Assembly (NCBI GenBank): GCA_040382055.1
Contig: JBEIGE010000002.1
Coordinates: forward strand, 124,001 to 188,000
DNA: 64,000 bases
Reading direction: 5' to 3'
Source of the DNA: JBEIGE01 sp040382055
Lineage (GTDB): Bacteria > Pseudomonadota > Gammaproteobacteria > Burkholderiales > Burkholderiaceae_C
Shown here: in pieces, positions 18,620 through 27,901 of the stretch
Layout: each line of letters begins with the position of its first letter
Position numbering within the stretch: position 1 is the first letter of the stretch
The notes under the pieces: model-generated
Database searches by the model: none
Told to the model about the DNA's origin: nothing
What the model saw: only the letters and a program-made list of their open reading frames with translations
Program-made: the position numbers and the translations under genes

Positions 18620-18746
18620 TCGGGGAAAGGGGCAGCAGGATGAGTGAGCGTGAAATCTGTATCGGGCGTGATGGGTATTCTAGCTGCTTAAATTTTCAGC
18701 AATTGAAATCAAATCCCTATACTGAAGTGACTTAACTTGATCGCAC

Positions 18747-19217
18747 ATGGAAATCTGGATTCACCACCTGCTGACCTTGCTGGCTCTGCCGAAATTCGGC
18801 CTGAGCTCGTTGTTTGTGGTGGCTTTCATATCAGCAACATTGGTGCCCCTAGGCTCTGAGCCCGCCGTATTTGGCCTGATTCAACTCAGCCCTGAATTAT
18901 TCTGGCCGGCGATCTGGGTGGCTACAGCTGGCAATACGTTGGGTGGGGCAGTGAGTTGGGCAATGGGTTTGGGCTCACGCCAAGTGATCAGCAAGTACCG
19001 TGATTCAACCATCCACCTCAAAGCGCTGGGGTGGCTGCAACGCATCGGCCCGAGGGCCTGTTTGCTAAGCTGGTTGCCAATCATCGGGGATCCTTTGTGC
19101 GCCGTTGCGGGCTGGCTCAAGCTACCCTTCTGGCCCTGCTTGGTCTATATGGCAATTGGCAAATTTTTCCGCTATTTGCTGATGACATCGGCCTTGGTGG
19201 GCATCTTTGGAACCTGA
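18747..19217 (+). CDS. YqaA family (VTT/SNARE-associated) inner-membrane protein
   Basis: A 156-residue protein with four or five hydrophobic segments. The pattern resembles small YqaA/DedA-like proteins, with a glycine-rich AGNTLGGAVSWAMG helix and a C-terminal FFRYLLMTSALVGI segment. Function is unknown in most members; DedA relatives affect lipid transport and membrane homeostasis. It is divergent from dusB. A TATACT at about 18718 in the 127-bp gap is a possible -10. It converges with ychF. Confidence 0.85.
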   Translation: MEIWIHHLLTLLALPKFGLSSLFVVAFISATLVPLGSEPAVFGLIQLSPELFWPAIWVATAGNTLGGAVSWAMGLGSRQVISKYRDSTIHLKALGWLQRIGPRACLLSWLPIIGDPLCAVAGWLKLPFWPCLVYMAIGKFFRYLLMTSALVGIFGT

Positions 19218-19238
19218 AAACCCAAGGGAAGGCCGGGC

Positions 19239-20330
19239 TCAACTGCTGAACAAGAAGTTCAGCACATCACCATCTTTGACCACGTAGTCTTTTCCTTCGG
19301 CACGCATCTTGCCGGCGTCTTTGGCGCCCTGTTCTCCTTTGAAAGCCATGAAATCCTCAAACGCAATGGTCTGGGCGCGGATATAACCTTTTTCAAAGTC
19401 TGTGTGAATCACACCAGCCGCCTGCGGCCCGGTATCGCCCACATGGATGGTCCAGGCCCGCACCTCTTTAACCCCCGCCGTGAAGTAGGTTTGCAAACCC
19501 AATAAGGTGTAAGCAGAGCGGATCAGCCGGTTCAGGCCCGGCTCGGTCTGACCCAACTCTTCCAAAAACATCTGGCGATCTTCATCGCTCATTTCTGCCA
19601 TCTCGGCCTCCAGCTTCGCGCTGATGGCTACCACAGGCGCATGTTGCGCGGCAGCATAGCTTGTCAAACGGTCCAGAAACGGGTTATTTTCAAAACCATC
19701 CTCCGCCACATTGGCAACAAACATGGCGGGCTTGGCCGTGATCAGGAAAAACTGCTTGAGTAAAGGGGCTTCTTCTTTGCTCCAATCCAGTGTTCTGACC
19801 GGCTTGGCTTGGTTCAAAGCTTGTTGACATTTTTCAAGAATACCAACCAACTTGATCGACTCTTTATCACCTGATCGCGCTGTTTTCGTGACACGATGTA
19901 ATGCTTTCTCAACGGCTGCCAGATCAGCGAGGCACAGCTCGGTCTGAATAACCTCAATGTCGGAAATCGGGTCAACCTTGCCCGCCACATGAATGACGTT
20001 GTCATCCTCAAAACAGCGCACCACATTGATGGTTGCATCTGTCTCGCGAATGTGCGCCAGAAACTTGTTGCCCAATCCCTCGCCGGTGCTCGCGCCAGCC
20101 ACCAAGCCGGCAATATCAACAAACTCAACAACCGCAGGGACCACCCGTTCAGGATGGACGATGCCAGCCAGTTCTTGAAGGCGAGGGTCAGGCACTTCAA
20201 CAATGCCCACATTGGGCTCGATCGTGCAAAAGGGGTAGTTCTCCGCCGCAATCCCAGCCTTGGTCAGGGCATTGAACAGGGTACTTTTACCGACGTTGGG
20301 CAGGCCGACAATGCCGCATTTCAAACTCAT
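19239..20330 (-). CDS. ychF: Ribosome-binding ATPase YchF
   Basis: An Obg-family protein that prefers ATP and binds ribosomes; in E. coli it affects oxidative stress and leaderless mRNA translation. The 363 residues begin MSLKCGIVGLPNVGKST at ATG 20330, chosen because GAGGTG precedes it at good spacing; an upstream frame extension is less likely. The P-loop, a coiled-coil middle part and a C-terminal TGS domain (ending KDGDVLNFLF) are visible. Confidence 0.96.
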   Translation of the reverse strand: MSLKCGIVGLPNVGKSTLFNALTKAGIAAENYPFCTIEPNVGIVEVPDPRLQELAGIVHPERVVPAVVEFVDIAGLVAGASTGEGLGNKFLAHIRETDATINVVRCFEDDNVIHVAGKVDPISDIEVIQTELCLADLAAVEKALHRVTKTARSGDKESIKLVGILEKCQQALNQAKPVRTLDWSKEEAPLLKQFFLITAKPAMFVANVAEDGFENNPFLDRLTSYAAAQHAPVVAISAKLEAEMAEMSDEDRQMFLEELGQTEPGLNRLIRSAYTLLGLQTYFTAGVKEVRAWTIHVGDTGPQAAGVIHTDFEKGYIRAQTIAFEDFMAFKGEQGAKDAGKMRAEGKDYVVKDGDVLNFLFSS

Positions 20331-20385
20331 AGAACACCTCAAAAATCAGGGTGCTCAGTGTATGCGAAGGTGTTGCGGTCGGAAA

Positions 20386-21294
20386 TCAATCGAAGCGGTA
20401 TTCGCCTTGCACAGCTTGCCCAACGCTCAGCACACTCTCCAAACCTGAAAGGATGATGGCGTTCATGCCAAAAGTCACCGCGCCTTTGACTCTGGCATCC
20501 TGCCGGTAGGTTTGCAGCATATCGCCGACTGCAGGCGTGCTGATCGCAGTTAAAGGATCAATGTTCGGGATGGGGCAGCGCGGACAAGGCTTGACGAGTT
20601 TCAGCACCACCGGTTCGCCTGGCGTCCTGATTGTCAGCAGCTCAACCCGGTCTTCATCGTGGGCATTGAGATCAGCTAAAACGATATTGGGACGGAACCG
20701 CTCCATCAACACCGGGCTCTCTCCCGCCGCTTGCAACTTGAGATTGAGCTCGTCCAGCGCCGCCTGGGACAGGACCAGCAAAGGGTATCCATCACTGAAC
20801 TGGTTCGGGGCCTCGTGTTGACCGGTCCATTGCCGGCTGGACAGACGCCGGAAATCAGGATCAAAGCGCACCAGACGGAATTTAGGAGCGTTTGTTGTCG
20901 GCAGACCTTCCTGGGAAAGCGATAAAAAGTCACTGAACCACTGTGCTGCCACGTTGCCCATGTCGTAGGCCGAGACGATGTCGTCCCACACGCGGACTTT
21001 CACAGCGCCCTCAACACCATCAATCGCCAAGTGCAGGGCCAACATGCCAGGGGCACGCAAAATCAGCTCGTTGTGCTTGAGGAGCGGCTTGACCAGTGCC
21101 AGCCTGGGAAATTCGCGCTGTGAAATGAATTCACCCTGCTCATCGACCACCATCCAGGCGCGATCGAGATCAAAACCCGTTTCGGTCAGTACGCATTCTG
21201 TGACTTCGACGCCAGCACACGACTTGACCGGATAGACCCAAAGCCGGGAAATGCGTGCATTCACGCTTTGCTCAGAAACAACCTTCATACGCAA
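20386..21294 (-). CDS. MOSC domain protein with N-terminal beta-barrel (YcbX/mARC-like)
   Basis: A 302-residue molybdenum-cofactor sulfurase C-terminal family protein. The N-terminal domain (ISRLWVYPVKSCAGVEV) and C-terminal MOSC domain with conserved Cys in KPCPRCPIPNIDP match YcbX and mARC, which reduce N-hydroxylated compounds using Moco. No 2Fe-2S domain is present. It is a single gene, divergent from the UbiH-type gene. Confidence 0.88.
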   Translation of the reverse strand: MRMKVVSEQSVNARISRLWVYPVKSCAGVEVTECVLTETGFDLDRAWMVVDEQGEFISQREFPRLALVKPLLKHNELILRAPGMLALHLAIDGVEGAVKVRVWDDIVSAYDMGNVAAQWFSDFLSLSQEGLPTTNAPKFRLVRFDPDFRRLSSRQWTGQHEAPNQFSDGYPLLVLSQAALDELNLKLQAAGESPVLMERFRPNIVLADLNAHDEDRVELLTIRTPGEPVVLKLVKPCPRCPIPNIDPLTAISTPAVGDMLQTYRQDARVKGAVTFGMNAIILSGLESVLSVGQAVQGEYRFD

Positions 21295-21354
21295 GTCACC
21301 TTATCTCAGTTCAGTCAATGCCCCTGATTTTGCACTGCCTTCTACAATCAAGGG

Positions 21355-22470
21355 ATGGCAGTACGTTTTGATGTATGTATTCGCGGCTCAGGCATCGTAG
21401 GCCGTTGTTTGGCTTTGCTATTGGCCCGCGAGCGGCTGCGTGTGGGGCTTGTTACAAAACCTGCCCCAGCGGATAAGACTGTGGTGGATGTGCGGGCTTA
21501 CGCGATTAACCACCATTCGCGTGAATTACTCAAAAGCCTCCGGTGCTGGCCTTCACCCAGCGAAGCAACACCAGTTCTGAACATGAAAGTCAGCGACTCG
21601 AACGCTGGCGAGATTGCTTTCAGTGCAGCCAAGCAGGGGTCTGAAGCGCTGGCGTGGATTCTTGATTCAGCATTGCTGGAGACCCGGCTGGACGAAGCCA
21701 TTGCCTACCAACCTCTGATCGAACGCGTGAGCGAGCCTTCACCGGCCCAACTCACGGTGGTGTGCGAGGGCAAGCACAGCCTGTCACGCACAGACTTTGA
21801 TGTGGACTTTCAAGTAGACCATTACAACCAGCATGCGATTGCCGCCCGGCTCCAGTGCGCCAAACCCCATGGACAGACCGCCCGCCAATGGTTTGATTCA
21901 CAGGGAATACTCGCTTTTCTGCCCATCGACGGACCAGAGGGGCAAAACGTTGCCATTGTGTGGTCGCTCAAACCTGAGCGCGCTGCGGAACTCATGAAGC
22001 TCGGAGCAGAAGATTTTTGTCATGCACTGGAAAGCGCCAGCCACAACATGCTGGGCAAACTCAATCTCATCAGCGAACGCGCCCTTTGGCCACTGCAGAA
22101 AGCGCACTCAGACCGTTGGTGCGGGTCATCTCAAGGGCAAAGCTGGGTTCTTGCCGGGGATGCTGCACACAGTGTTCATCCGCTGGCCGGGCAAGGTCTG
22201 AATCTGGGTCTGGCCGATGTGGTCGAACTGACGAAGATCATCCGTGAAAGAGATTACTGGCGCAGCTTGGACGACGAAAAGTTGTTGCGTCGCTACGAGC
22301 GGTCGCGAAAAACCGATGTTCTGGCCATGGAGACTGGGATTGATGCCCTACAACAGGTTTTTTCGCTGCAAGACGGCGTGTTAGCAACAATCCGGACGCA
22401 GGGCATGAATGCCTTTAACCGCAGTCCTCTCCTCAAAGATTGGGTCGTCCAAATCGCCACGAACCCGTAA
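21355..22470 (+). CDS. UbiH/COQ6-type FAD-dependent aromatic monooxygenase
   Basis: A 371-residue flavoprotein of the family hydroxylating the ubiquinone ring. The N-terminal dinucleotide motif reads RGSGIVGRCLALLL and the FAD-ribityl motif is GDAAHSVHPLAGQGLNLG. Which ring position it acts on (UbiH, UbiI or UbiF type) cannot be assigned. It is slightly shorter than typical family members. Followed at 30 bp by a dsbC homologue on the same strand. Confidence 0.87.
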   Translation: MAVRFDVCIRGSGIVGRCLALLLARERLRVGLVTKPAPADKTVVDVRAYAINHHSRELLKSLRCWPSPSEATPVLNMKVSDSNAGEIAFSAAKQGSEALAWILDSALLETRLDEAIAYQPLIERVSEPSPAQLTVVCEGKHSLSRTDFDVDFQVDHYNQHAIAARLQCAKPHGQTARQWFDSQGILAFLPIDGPEGQNVAIVWSLKPERAAELMKLGAEDFCHALESASHNMLGKLNLISERALWPLQKAHSDRWCGSSQGQSWVLAGDAAHSVHPLAGQGLNLGLADVVELTKIIRERDYWRSLDDEKLLRRYERSRKTDVLAMETGIDALQQVFSLQDGVLATIRTQGMNAFNRSPLLKDWVVQIATNP

Positions 22471-22500
22471 TATGACCAGCCAATACCTTATAGCCACATC

Positions 22501-23211
22501 ATGACTGCACTGAAATTTGTTTTGCAATGGACCTTGCTCGCCCTGTGCACGGCCAGCCAGGCCCAGGAAGCCACCATTCGAAAAAATCTGACCGAGCGTA
22601 TTCCCCAATTGCAAAAAATCGACGAAATCAGCAGATCGCCCATGCCAGGCCTGTTTGAAATTCGGGTTAATGGCACGGATATTTTTTATACCGATGCTGA
22701 AGCCAACTTTCTAATCCAAGGCAACCTCATTGATACCCGACAACGACGCAACTTGACTGAAGAGCGGGTGGAAAAACTAACTGCCGTCAAATTCGACACT
22801 CTGCCCGTCAAGGATGCAATTACCGTCGTGCGCGGCGACGGCAAAAGAAAATTGGCGGTCTTTGAAGACCCGAACTGCGGTTATTGCAAACGTTTTGAGC
22901 GCGACCTGGACAAAGTGACCAATGTCACTATTCATACCTTTTTGTATCCCATCCTGAGTCCGGATTCGCATGAGAAATCAAAAAATATCTGGTGCGCCAA
23001 AGACAAGCTCAAGGCCTGGCAAGATTGGATGCTGCATGACCTGTCTCCTGCATCTGCCAGTTGTGACGCTTCGGCTGTTGCGCGCAATGTTGAACTCGGC
23101 AAGAAAAACAAAATTACGGGCACCCCAACCCTAATTTTCGCGGATGGCTCCAGAGTCCCTGGCGCCATCAGTGCACAGCAGATTGAAAAGTATTTGAGTG
23201 AGGCAAAGTAA
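22501..23211 (+). CDS. dsbC: DsbC family periplasmic disulfide isomerase
   Basis: A 236-residue secreted thioredoxin-fold protein. A signal peptide ends near ASQAQ (about residue 20). The N-terminal dimerisation domain is followed by the active site CGYC and the cis-Pro loop GTPTLIF. A second Cys pair (NIWCAK and SASCDAS) matches the structural disulfide of DsbC. It would shuffle wrong disulfides in periplasmic proteins, kept reduced by DsbD encoded elsewhere. Confidence 0.93.
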   Translation: MTALKFVLQWTLLALCTASQAQEATIRKNLTERIPQLQKIDEISRSPMPGLFEIRVNGTDIFYTDAEANFLIQGNLIDTRQRRNLTEERVEKLTAVKFDTLPVKDAITVVRGDGKRKLAVFEDPNCGYCKRFERDLDKVTNVTIHTFLYPILSPDSHEKSKNIWCAKDKLKAWQDWMLHDLSPASASCDASAVARNVELGKKNKITGTPTLIFADGSRVPGAISAQQIEKYLSEAK

Positions 23212-23233
23212 ACCGATTGGAGAACACCGCAAG

Positions 23234-25060
23234 ATGGCCAGCAAAGCACACTCCCAGGGTGACCACCCCCCCCCTGTGAGCTACCAGGTGGCTTTGGCTG
23301 ATCTCAAGGCTCACTTGTTCCGGATAACACTGACAGTTCAACAACCGTCAGCACTGCAACGCGTGTCCCTGCCGGTATGGATTCCTGGTAGCTATTTGAT
23401 CCGTGAGTTTTCAAAAAACCTGCAATCCCTGCGTGCTCGTCAAGGTAGCCGTTCTTGCGCGCTTACGCAGACCGACAAATGCACCTGGGAAGTTACGTGC
23501 AAAGCGGGAAAACCTTTACGCCTTGTATATGAGGTGTATGCACGAGACGCTTCTGTGCGGGCAGCCTGGCTTGACAGTAGCCGTGGCTTTTTTAATGGCC
23601 CCTGTCTTTTCCTGCGGGTTGAAGGGTGTACCCACTGCGTGCATGAGCTTGAACTTATTCCCAGCCAAGTGCCTGCTGCGTCTCGTTGGTCTGCAGCAAC
23701 CGCGCTGACACCTAAAAAAATCACAAAAAATGGGTTTGGCATTTACTCTGCAAGCAACTATGAAGAGTTGGTAGATGCTCCAGTTGAATTGGGAGATTTC
23801 TGGAGCGGTGCCTTCACGGCGTGTGGCGTTGCACATCGCTTTGTCGTCTCAGGCATGTCAGCAACTTTTGATGCCCAAAGGCTGCTTGCCGACACACAAA
23901 AGATCTGCGAAACGCAAATCCAGTTCTGGCATGGCAACAACGCGCCAGGCCGATCAACGGGCAGGCCGCCGTTCAAAAATTACCTTTTCATGCTCCACGC
24001 CACTGATGAGGGTTACGGTGGTCTAGAACACAGAAACTCAACTGCGCTCATCTGTGGCCGAAAAGATCTGCCACGACTAAAGCCCGTGAGTCTGTCGAGC
24101 GCAGACTTCAAACCCACGGAAGGCTACAACACGCTTTTAGGTCTGATCAGCCATGAATATTTTCATACCTGGAACGTCAAGCGCTTGCGCCCTGCAGAAT
24201 TTAAGCATTACAACTATGGTCATGAAAACTACACCCGGCTGCTGTGGTTTTTTGAGGGCTTCACAAGCTATTTTGACGACCTGCTGCTCAGACGCGCCCA
24301 GTTGATCGATGATGTTAACTATCTCAAGCTTCTAGGCAAGACTGTCAACCAGGTTCATCAAACGCCGGGGCGCACCATTCAAACGGTGGCCCAGGCCAGT
24401 TTTGATGCCTGGATAAAGTATTACCGGCAGGATGAAAACACACCCAATGCCACCGTCAGTTACTACACCAAAGGTGCGCTGGTCGCTTTGTGTCTGGATC
24501 TGACACTGCGCATCGAAGGTACAGGCAGCCTTGACGACACCATGCGGGCGCTTTGGAAAAGGTGTGATGGCGGACCCATGAGCGAAGAAGACCTGCTGGC
24601 TGTTTTGCAAGAACAGTCCGGACGGTCCTACGTCAAGGAGTTGTCACGATGGGTTCATGGCACCGGTGAGCTTCCGGTAAGGGATCTGCTTGAACGTCAA
24701 GGTGTATCAATCCAAGACGAGAACTCCCAGATTGCACAGCAACTCGGGTTGCGTGTCACAGAAGGGGTAAACCTGCAGATCAAAACGGTTTTAAGGCAGG
24801 GTTTGGCCGAAGCAGCCGGCTTTGCCGCTGAAGACGAATGGCTGGCCATTGAGGTCGGTAAAGGGGCCCATGAAACGGGCTGGCGCATCTCACGTCTGGA
24901 TGATTTGATGCTCTATGCGGGTGCACATTCAGAAATCAAAGCACTGGTCTCACGGGATAAGCGGTTACACCGGCTTACCCTTAAATTACCACGCGCCGCC
25001 ACAACCTGGCGTCTCACCGTTCGGGATGAAAAACTGCTGAAGACGTGGCTTAATGGCTAG
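23234..25060 (+). CDS. M61 family aminopeptidase with PDZ domain
   Basis: A 608-residue zinc metallopeptidase of the glycyl aminopeptidase family. The N-terminal beta domain contains LPVWIPGSYLIREFS, the catalytic motif is HEYFH followed by WFFEGFTSYFDDLL with the third ligand Glu, and a PDZ-like domain occupies the last 100 residues. The start was placed at ATG 23234 with GGAG upstream, since the earlier in-frame ATG at 23198 lies inside dsbC. No signal peptide is obvious, so it is probably cytoplasmic. The stop is TAG. Confidence 0.9.
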   Translation: MASKAHSQGDHPPPVSYQVALADLKAHLFRITLTVQQPSALQRVSLPVWIPGSYLIREFSKNLQSLRARQGSRSCALTQTDKCTWEVTCKAGKPLRLVYEVYARDASVRAAWLDSSRGFFNGPCLFLRVEGCTHCVHELELIPSQVPAASRWSAATALTPKKITKNGFGIYSASNYEELVDAPVELGDFWSGAFTACGVAHRFVVSGMSATFDAQRLLADTQKICETQIQFWHGNNAPGRSTGRPPFKNYLFMLHATDEGYGGLEHRNSTALICGRKDLPRLKPVSLSSADFKPTEGYNTLLGLISHEYFHTWNVKRLRPAEFKHYNYGHENYTRLLWFFEGFTSYFDDLLLRRAQLIDDVNYLKLLGKTVNQVHQTPGRTIQTVAQASFDAWIKYYRQDENTPNATVSYYTKGALVALCLDLTLRIEGTGSLDDTMRALWKRCDGGPMSEEDLLAVLQEQSGRSYVKELSRWVHGTGELPVRDLLERQGVSIQDENSQIAQQLGLRVTEGVNLQIKTVLRQGLAEAAGFAAEDEWLAIEVGKGAHETGWRISRLDDLMLYAGAHSEIKALVSRDKRLHRLTLKLPRAATTWRLTVRDEKLLKTWLNG

Positions 25061-25087
25061 GATTCGAAGCTTGTTGCGGCCAACTGT

Positions 25088-26326
25088 CTAGATCAGCGTC
25101 ACTTTTTTGAACTTGCGCTTGCCCACCTGGAGAATGTAGGTGCCAGGTCCAAGTTTCAGCGCCTTATCACTGACTACGCCTGAGTCAATTTTGACGCCAC
25201 CGCCATCAATCAGGCGGTTGCCCTCCCCACTAGACGCCGTCAAACCTGCGATTTTGAGTAGAGCTCCAATACCCATAGGTCCATCTGACAAGGTCAAGGT
25301 TTGCTCTTCAACGCGTTCTGGCACCCCACCCTTGCTGCGGTTGATGAAATCCTGTTCGGCATCGTCTGCCGCACGTACAGAGTGAAACCGGCTAGTAATT
25401 TCTTTGGCCAACATCACCTTGACATCGCGCGGATTTCGTCCCTGAGCCACCTGTTGCTGCAAATCGGCTATTTCACCCAGCCCCCTGAAACTTAACAGCG
25501 TGTACCAGCGCCACATCAGGGTATCTGAGATGGAAAGCACTTTGGCAAACATGGTGTTGGCGTCCTCAGAAATACCAATATAGTTGTTCTTGGATTTCGA
25601 CATTTTTTCAATGCCGTCAAGCCCTTCAAGAAGAGGCATAGTAAGTATGCACTGCGGTTCCTGGCCATATTCAGCCTGTAGGTGCCGTCCCATCAACAGA
25701 TTGAATTTCTGGTCCGTCCCTCCCAACTCCAGATCACTTTTGAGGGCCACACTGTCATAGCCCTGCATCAGAGGATACAAAAACTCATGTACAGATATGG
25801 GCGTTCCAGCTTTGAATCGATCATGAAAATCATTGCGCTCCATCATCCTGGCTACCGTGTATCTGGCCGCCAGTTGGATCATCCCAACAGCACCAAGTGG
25901 TTCACTCCATTCACTGTTGTAACGAATCTCGGTTTTTTGCGGGTCTAGTACCAGGCTGGCTTGGCGGTAGTAAGTTTCTGCGTTGGCCTTGATCTGCTCC
26001 GGCGTCAACGGGGGACGGGTACTGTTCCGCCCTGATGGATCGCCAATCAGGCTGGTGAAGTCCCCAATCAAAAAAATCACCTGATGTCCTAAATCCTGCA
26101 GTTGCCGCATTTTGTTCAGAACTACCGTGTGACCGATATGAATGTCAGGCGCGGTAGGATCCAGACCCAATTTGATCCGCAAAGGCTTTGAGGTGGCCTC
26201 GGCTCGGGCCAGTTTCTTGACCCACTCTTCCTGCGGAATCAGTTCCTCGCAACCCCGCAGGGATACCAAAAGAGCTTCCTGAACACGGTCTGTTACTGGA
26301 AAATTTGAGACTAACGGTTGATTCAT
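25088..26326 (-). CDS. tyrS: Tyrosyl-tRNA synthetase
   Basis: A class I synthetase charging tRNA-Tyr. The 412 residues include the HIGH motif (DIHIGHTVVLN), the KMSKS loop and a C-terminal S4-like RNA-binding domain. The start at ATG 26326 (MNQPLVSN) is preferred over one 27 bases upstream. Its natural stop is TAG, which shows that TAG is read as stop in this genome. It is divergent from the M23 peptidase gene. Confidence 0.95.
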   Translation of the reverse strand: MNQPLVSNFPVTDRVQEALLVSLRGCEELIPQEEWVKKLARAEATSKPLRIKLGLDPTAPDIHIGHTVVLNKMRQLQDLGHQVIFLIGDFTSLIGDPSGRNSTRPPLTPEQIKANAETYYRQASLVLDPQKTEIRYNSEWSEPLGAVGMIQLAARYTVARMMERNDFHDRFKAGTPISVHEFLYPLMQGYDSVALKSDLELGGTDQKFNLLMGRHLQAEYGQEPQCILTMPLLEGLDGIEKMSKSKNNYIGISEDANTMFAKVLSISDTLMWRWYTLLSFRGLGEIADLQQQVAQGRNPRDVKVMLAKEITSRFHSVRAADDAEQDFINRSKGGVPERVEEQTLTLSDGPMGIGALLKIAGLTASSGEGNRLIDGGGVKIDSGVVSDKALKLGPGTYILQVGKRKFKKVTLI

Positions 26327-26515
26327 AAGGGTTTTTCCAGATGCCAGGATCAAATAGCGGGATATACTGATCCGCCTATAAACAAGATTTTATGCGCTCG
26401 GTACGCTGGCGTGGCAATCGAAATTGTCACAGCCGTTCAACGTCAACTTTCCTTTTTCCGCTTGAAAATTAACCTGATTGATGCTGCTGGTAGCTATTTG
26501 GATGCTGTTCGTCAG

Positions 26516-27874
26516 ATGGTCGAACGTCATCCCAGGCGAATTGCTGGCCTTCTCACTGCTCTGATGCTCGGCGCAGGCGGTGGGGCTTTTGCTGTTGCGA
26601 CAGCAGTTACAGCCTTGGCACCCGATGCGTCGACAATGCAGGTCCGTGAGGTCTTCGAAGCAGTTGAACCCCTGCCCTTAAAAACCCAAATCGACGCGCT
26701 TGACGTTCATCGGTTTGAGCTTTACCGGTCTGACTTCACGCGCGCCAATGACACCGCGGAAACCCTACTCAAAAGACTTGGTATCTCCGACAGTGCTGCA
26801 GCGAATTTCTTGCGGACTGACCAAAATGCCACGCAAAACCTGATGGGAAGGATCGGGCGCAGCGTCACGGTTGAGGCTATCGGTTCGAGTTCACTTCAAA
26901 AATTGACAGCGCGCTGGAGCCCTGAAGACGATGGGCTCTTCAAGCGTCTGGTGATTGAAAAACAAGGCGCGGGATTTGTCTCCCGGATTGAGTCTTCATC
27001 TCTCACAGTGTCAAACCGCCTTGGCAGCGGAACCATACGCTCCTCGCTGTTTGCTGCAACCGATGAAGCGCGGATTCCAGACTCGGTGGCGATTCAAATT
27101 GCAGAGATTTTTTCCGGGGATATAGACTTCCACAGAGCCTTGCGTAAAGGTGACCGCTTTTCTGTGATCTACGAAACCCTTGAAGGTGATGGTGAACCTA
27201 TCCGGGCCGGGCGTGTTCTGAGTGTCGAGTTTGTGAATGGCGGCAAAACGCACCAGGCCATGTGGTTCCAGGATTCTGGCGTTGATAGCGCAACAGCACA
27301 CCGGGATGGTCAGGCCACTCACAGCTTAACTCGTGGTGGTTATTACACTCTGGACGGACAAAGTCTGCGCAGAGCTTATTTGGCTTCACCTATGGAGTTT
27401 TCCCGTGTTACCAGCGGCTTCAAGATGCGCTTCCATCCCATTTTGCAAACATGGCGTGCTCACTTGGGTGTCGACTATGCAGCGCCCACAGGTACTCCGG
27501 TAAGAAGCGTCGGTGATGGGGTGGTTGAGTTTGCTGGCGTACAAAACGGTTTTGGCAATGTGGTTTTTATCAAGCACCGCAACAACCACACAACCGTCTA
27601 CGCACACCTTAGCCGCATTGGTGTCAAGGTGGGACAATCGGTTGCGCAAGGCCAGTTCATCGGGGCCGTAGGCGCTACAGGCTGGGCAACCGGTCCCCAC
27701 TTGCACTTTGAGTTTCGGGTCAACGGTATGCACCAGGATCCACTCACGATTGCTCGTCAAAGTGAGTCTGTTCCGGTTTCACCAGTTGCCAAAGCACGTT
27801 TTGACCGAACGTCTTCGTCCTATCGAATGCAACTCTCTGCTGCCTCCTCCATGCTCATAGGCAACGCTCAATAG
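26516..27874 (+). CDS. M23 family (LytM-type) peptidoglycan endopeptidase
   Basis: An inner-membrane-anchored or exported metallopeptidase. An N-terminal hydrophobic segment (RRIAGLLTALMLGAGGG) is followed by a coiled or OapA-like region and the M23 domain with HLGVDYAAPTGTPV and HLHFEFRVNG, which hold the zinc ligands. The start is uncertain: ATG 26516 is used, but an in-frame TTG at 26462 is possible and neither has a clear ribosome site. The approximately 190-bp gap to tyrS must hold divergent promoters. Downstream anmK suggests a role in wall turnover and recycling. Confidence 0.9.
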   Translation: MVERHPRRIAGLLTALMLGAGGGAFAVATAVTALAPDASTMQVREVFEAVEPLPLKTQIDALDVHRFELYRSDFTRANDTAETLLKRLGISDSAAANFLRTDQNATQNLMGRIGRSVTVEAIGSSSLQKLTARWSPEDDGLFKRLVIEKQGAGFVSRIESSSLTVSNRLGSGTIRSSLFAATDEARIPDSVAIQIAEIFSGDIDFHRALRKGDRFSVIYETLEGDGEPIRAGRVLSVEFVNGGKTHQAMWFQDSGVDSATAHRDGQATHSLTRGGYYTLDGQSLRRAYLASPMEFSRVTSGFKMRFHPILQTWRAHLGVDYAAPTGTPVRSVGDGVVEFAGVQNGFGNVVFIKHRNNHTTVYAHLSRIGVKVGQSVAQGQFIGAVGATGWATGPHLHFEFRVNGMHQDPLTIARQSESVPVSPVAKARFDRTSSSYRMQLSAASSMLIGNAQ

Positions 27875-27901
27875 CCCACTGGCCACCAAGGTCACTCCGG
27901 C

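Noticed and set aside
26318..26515. N-terminal extension of the M23 peptidase from the ATG at 26318
   Set aside because: This start lies inside the tyrS start region on the other strand and the added residues look unlike a signal or anchor; a later start fits better.
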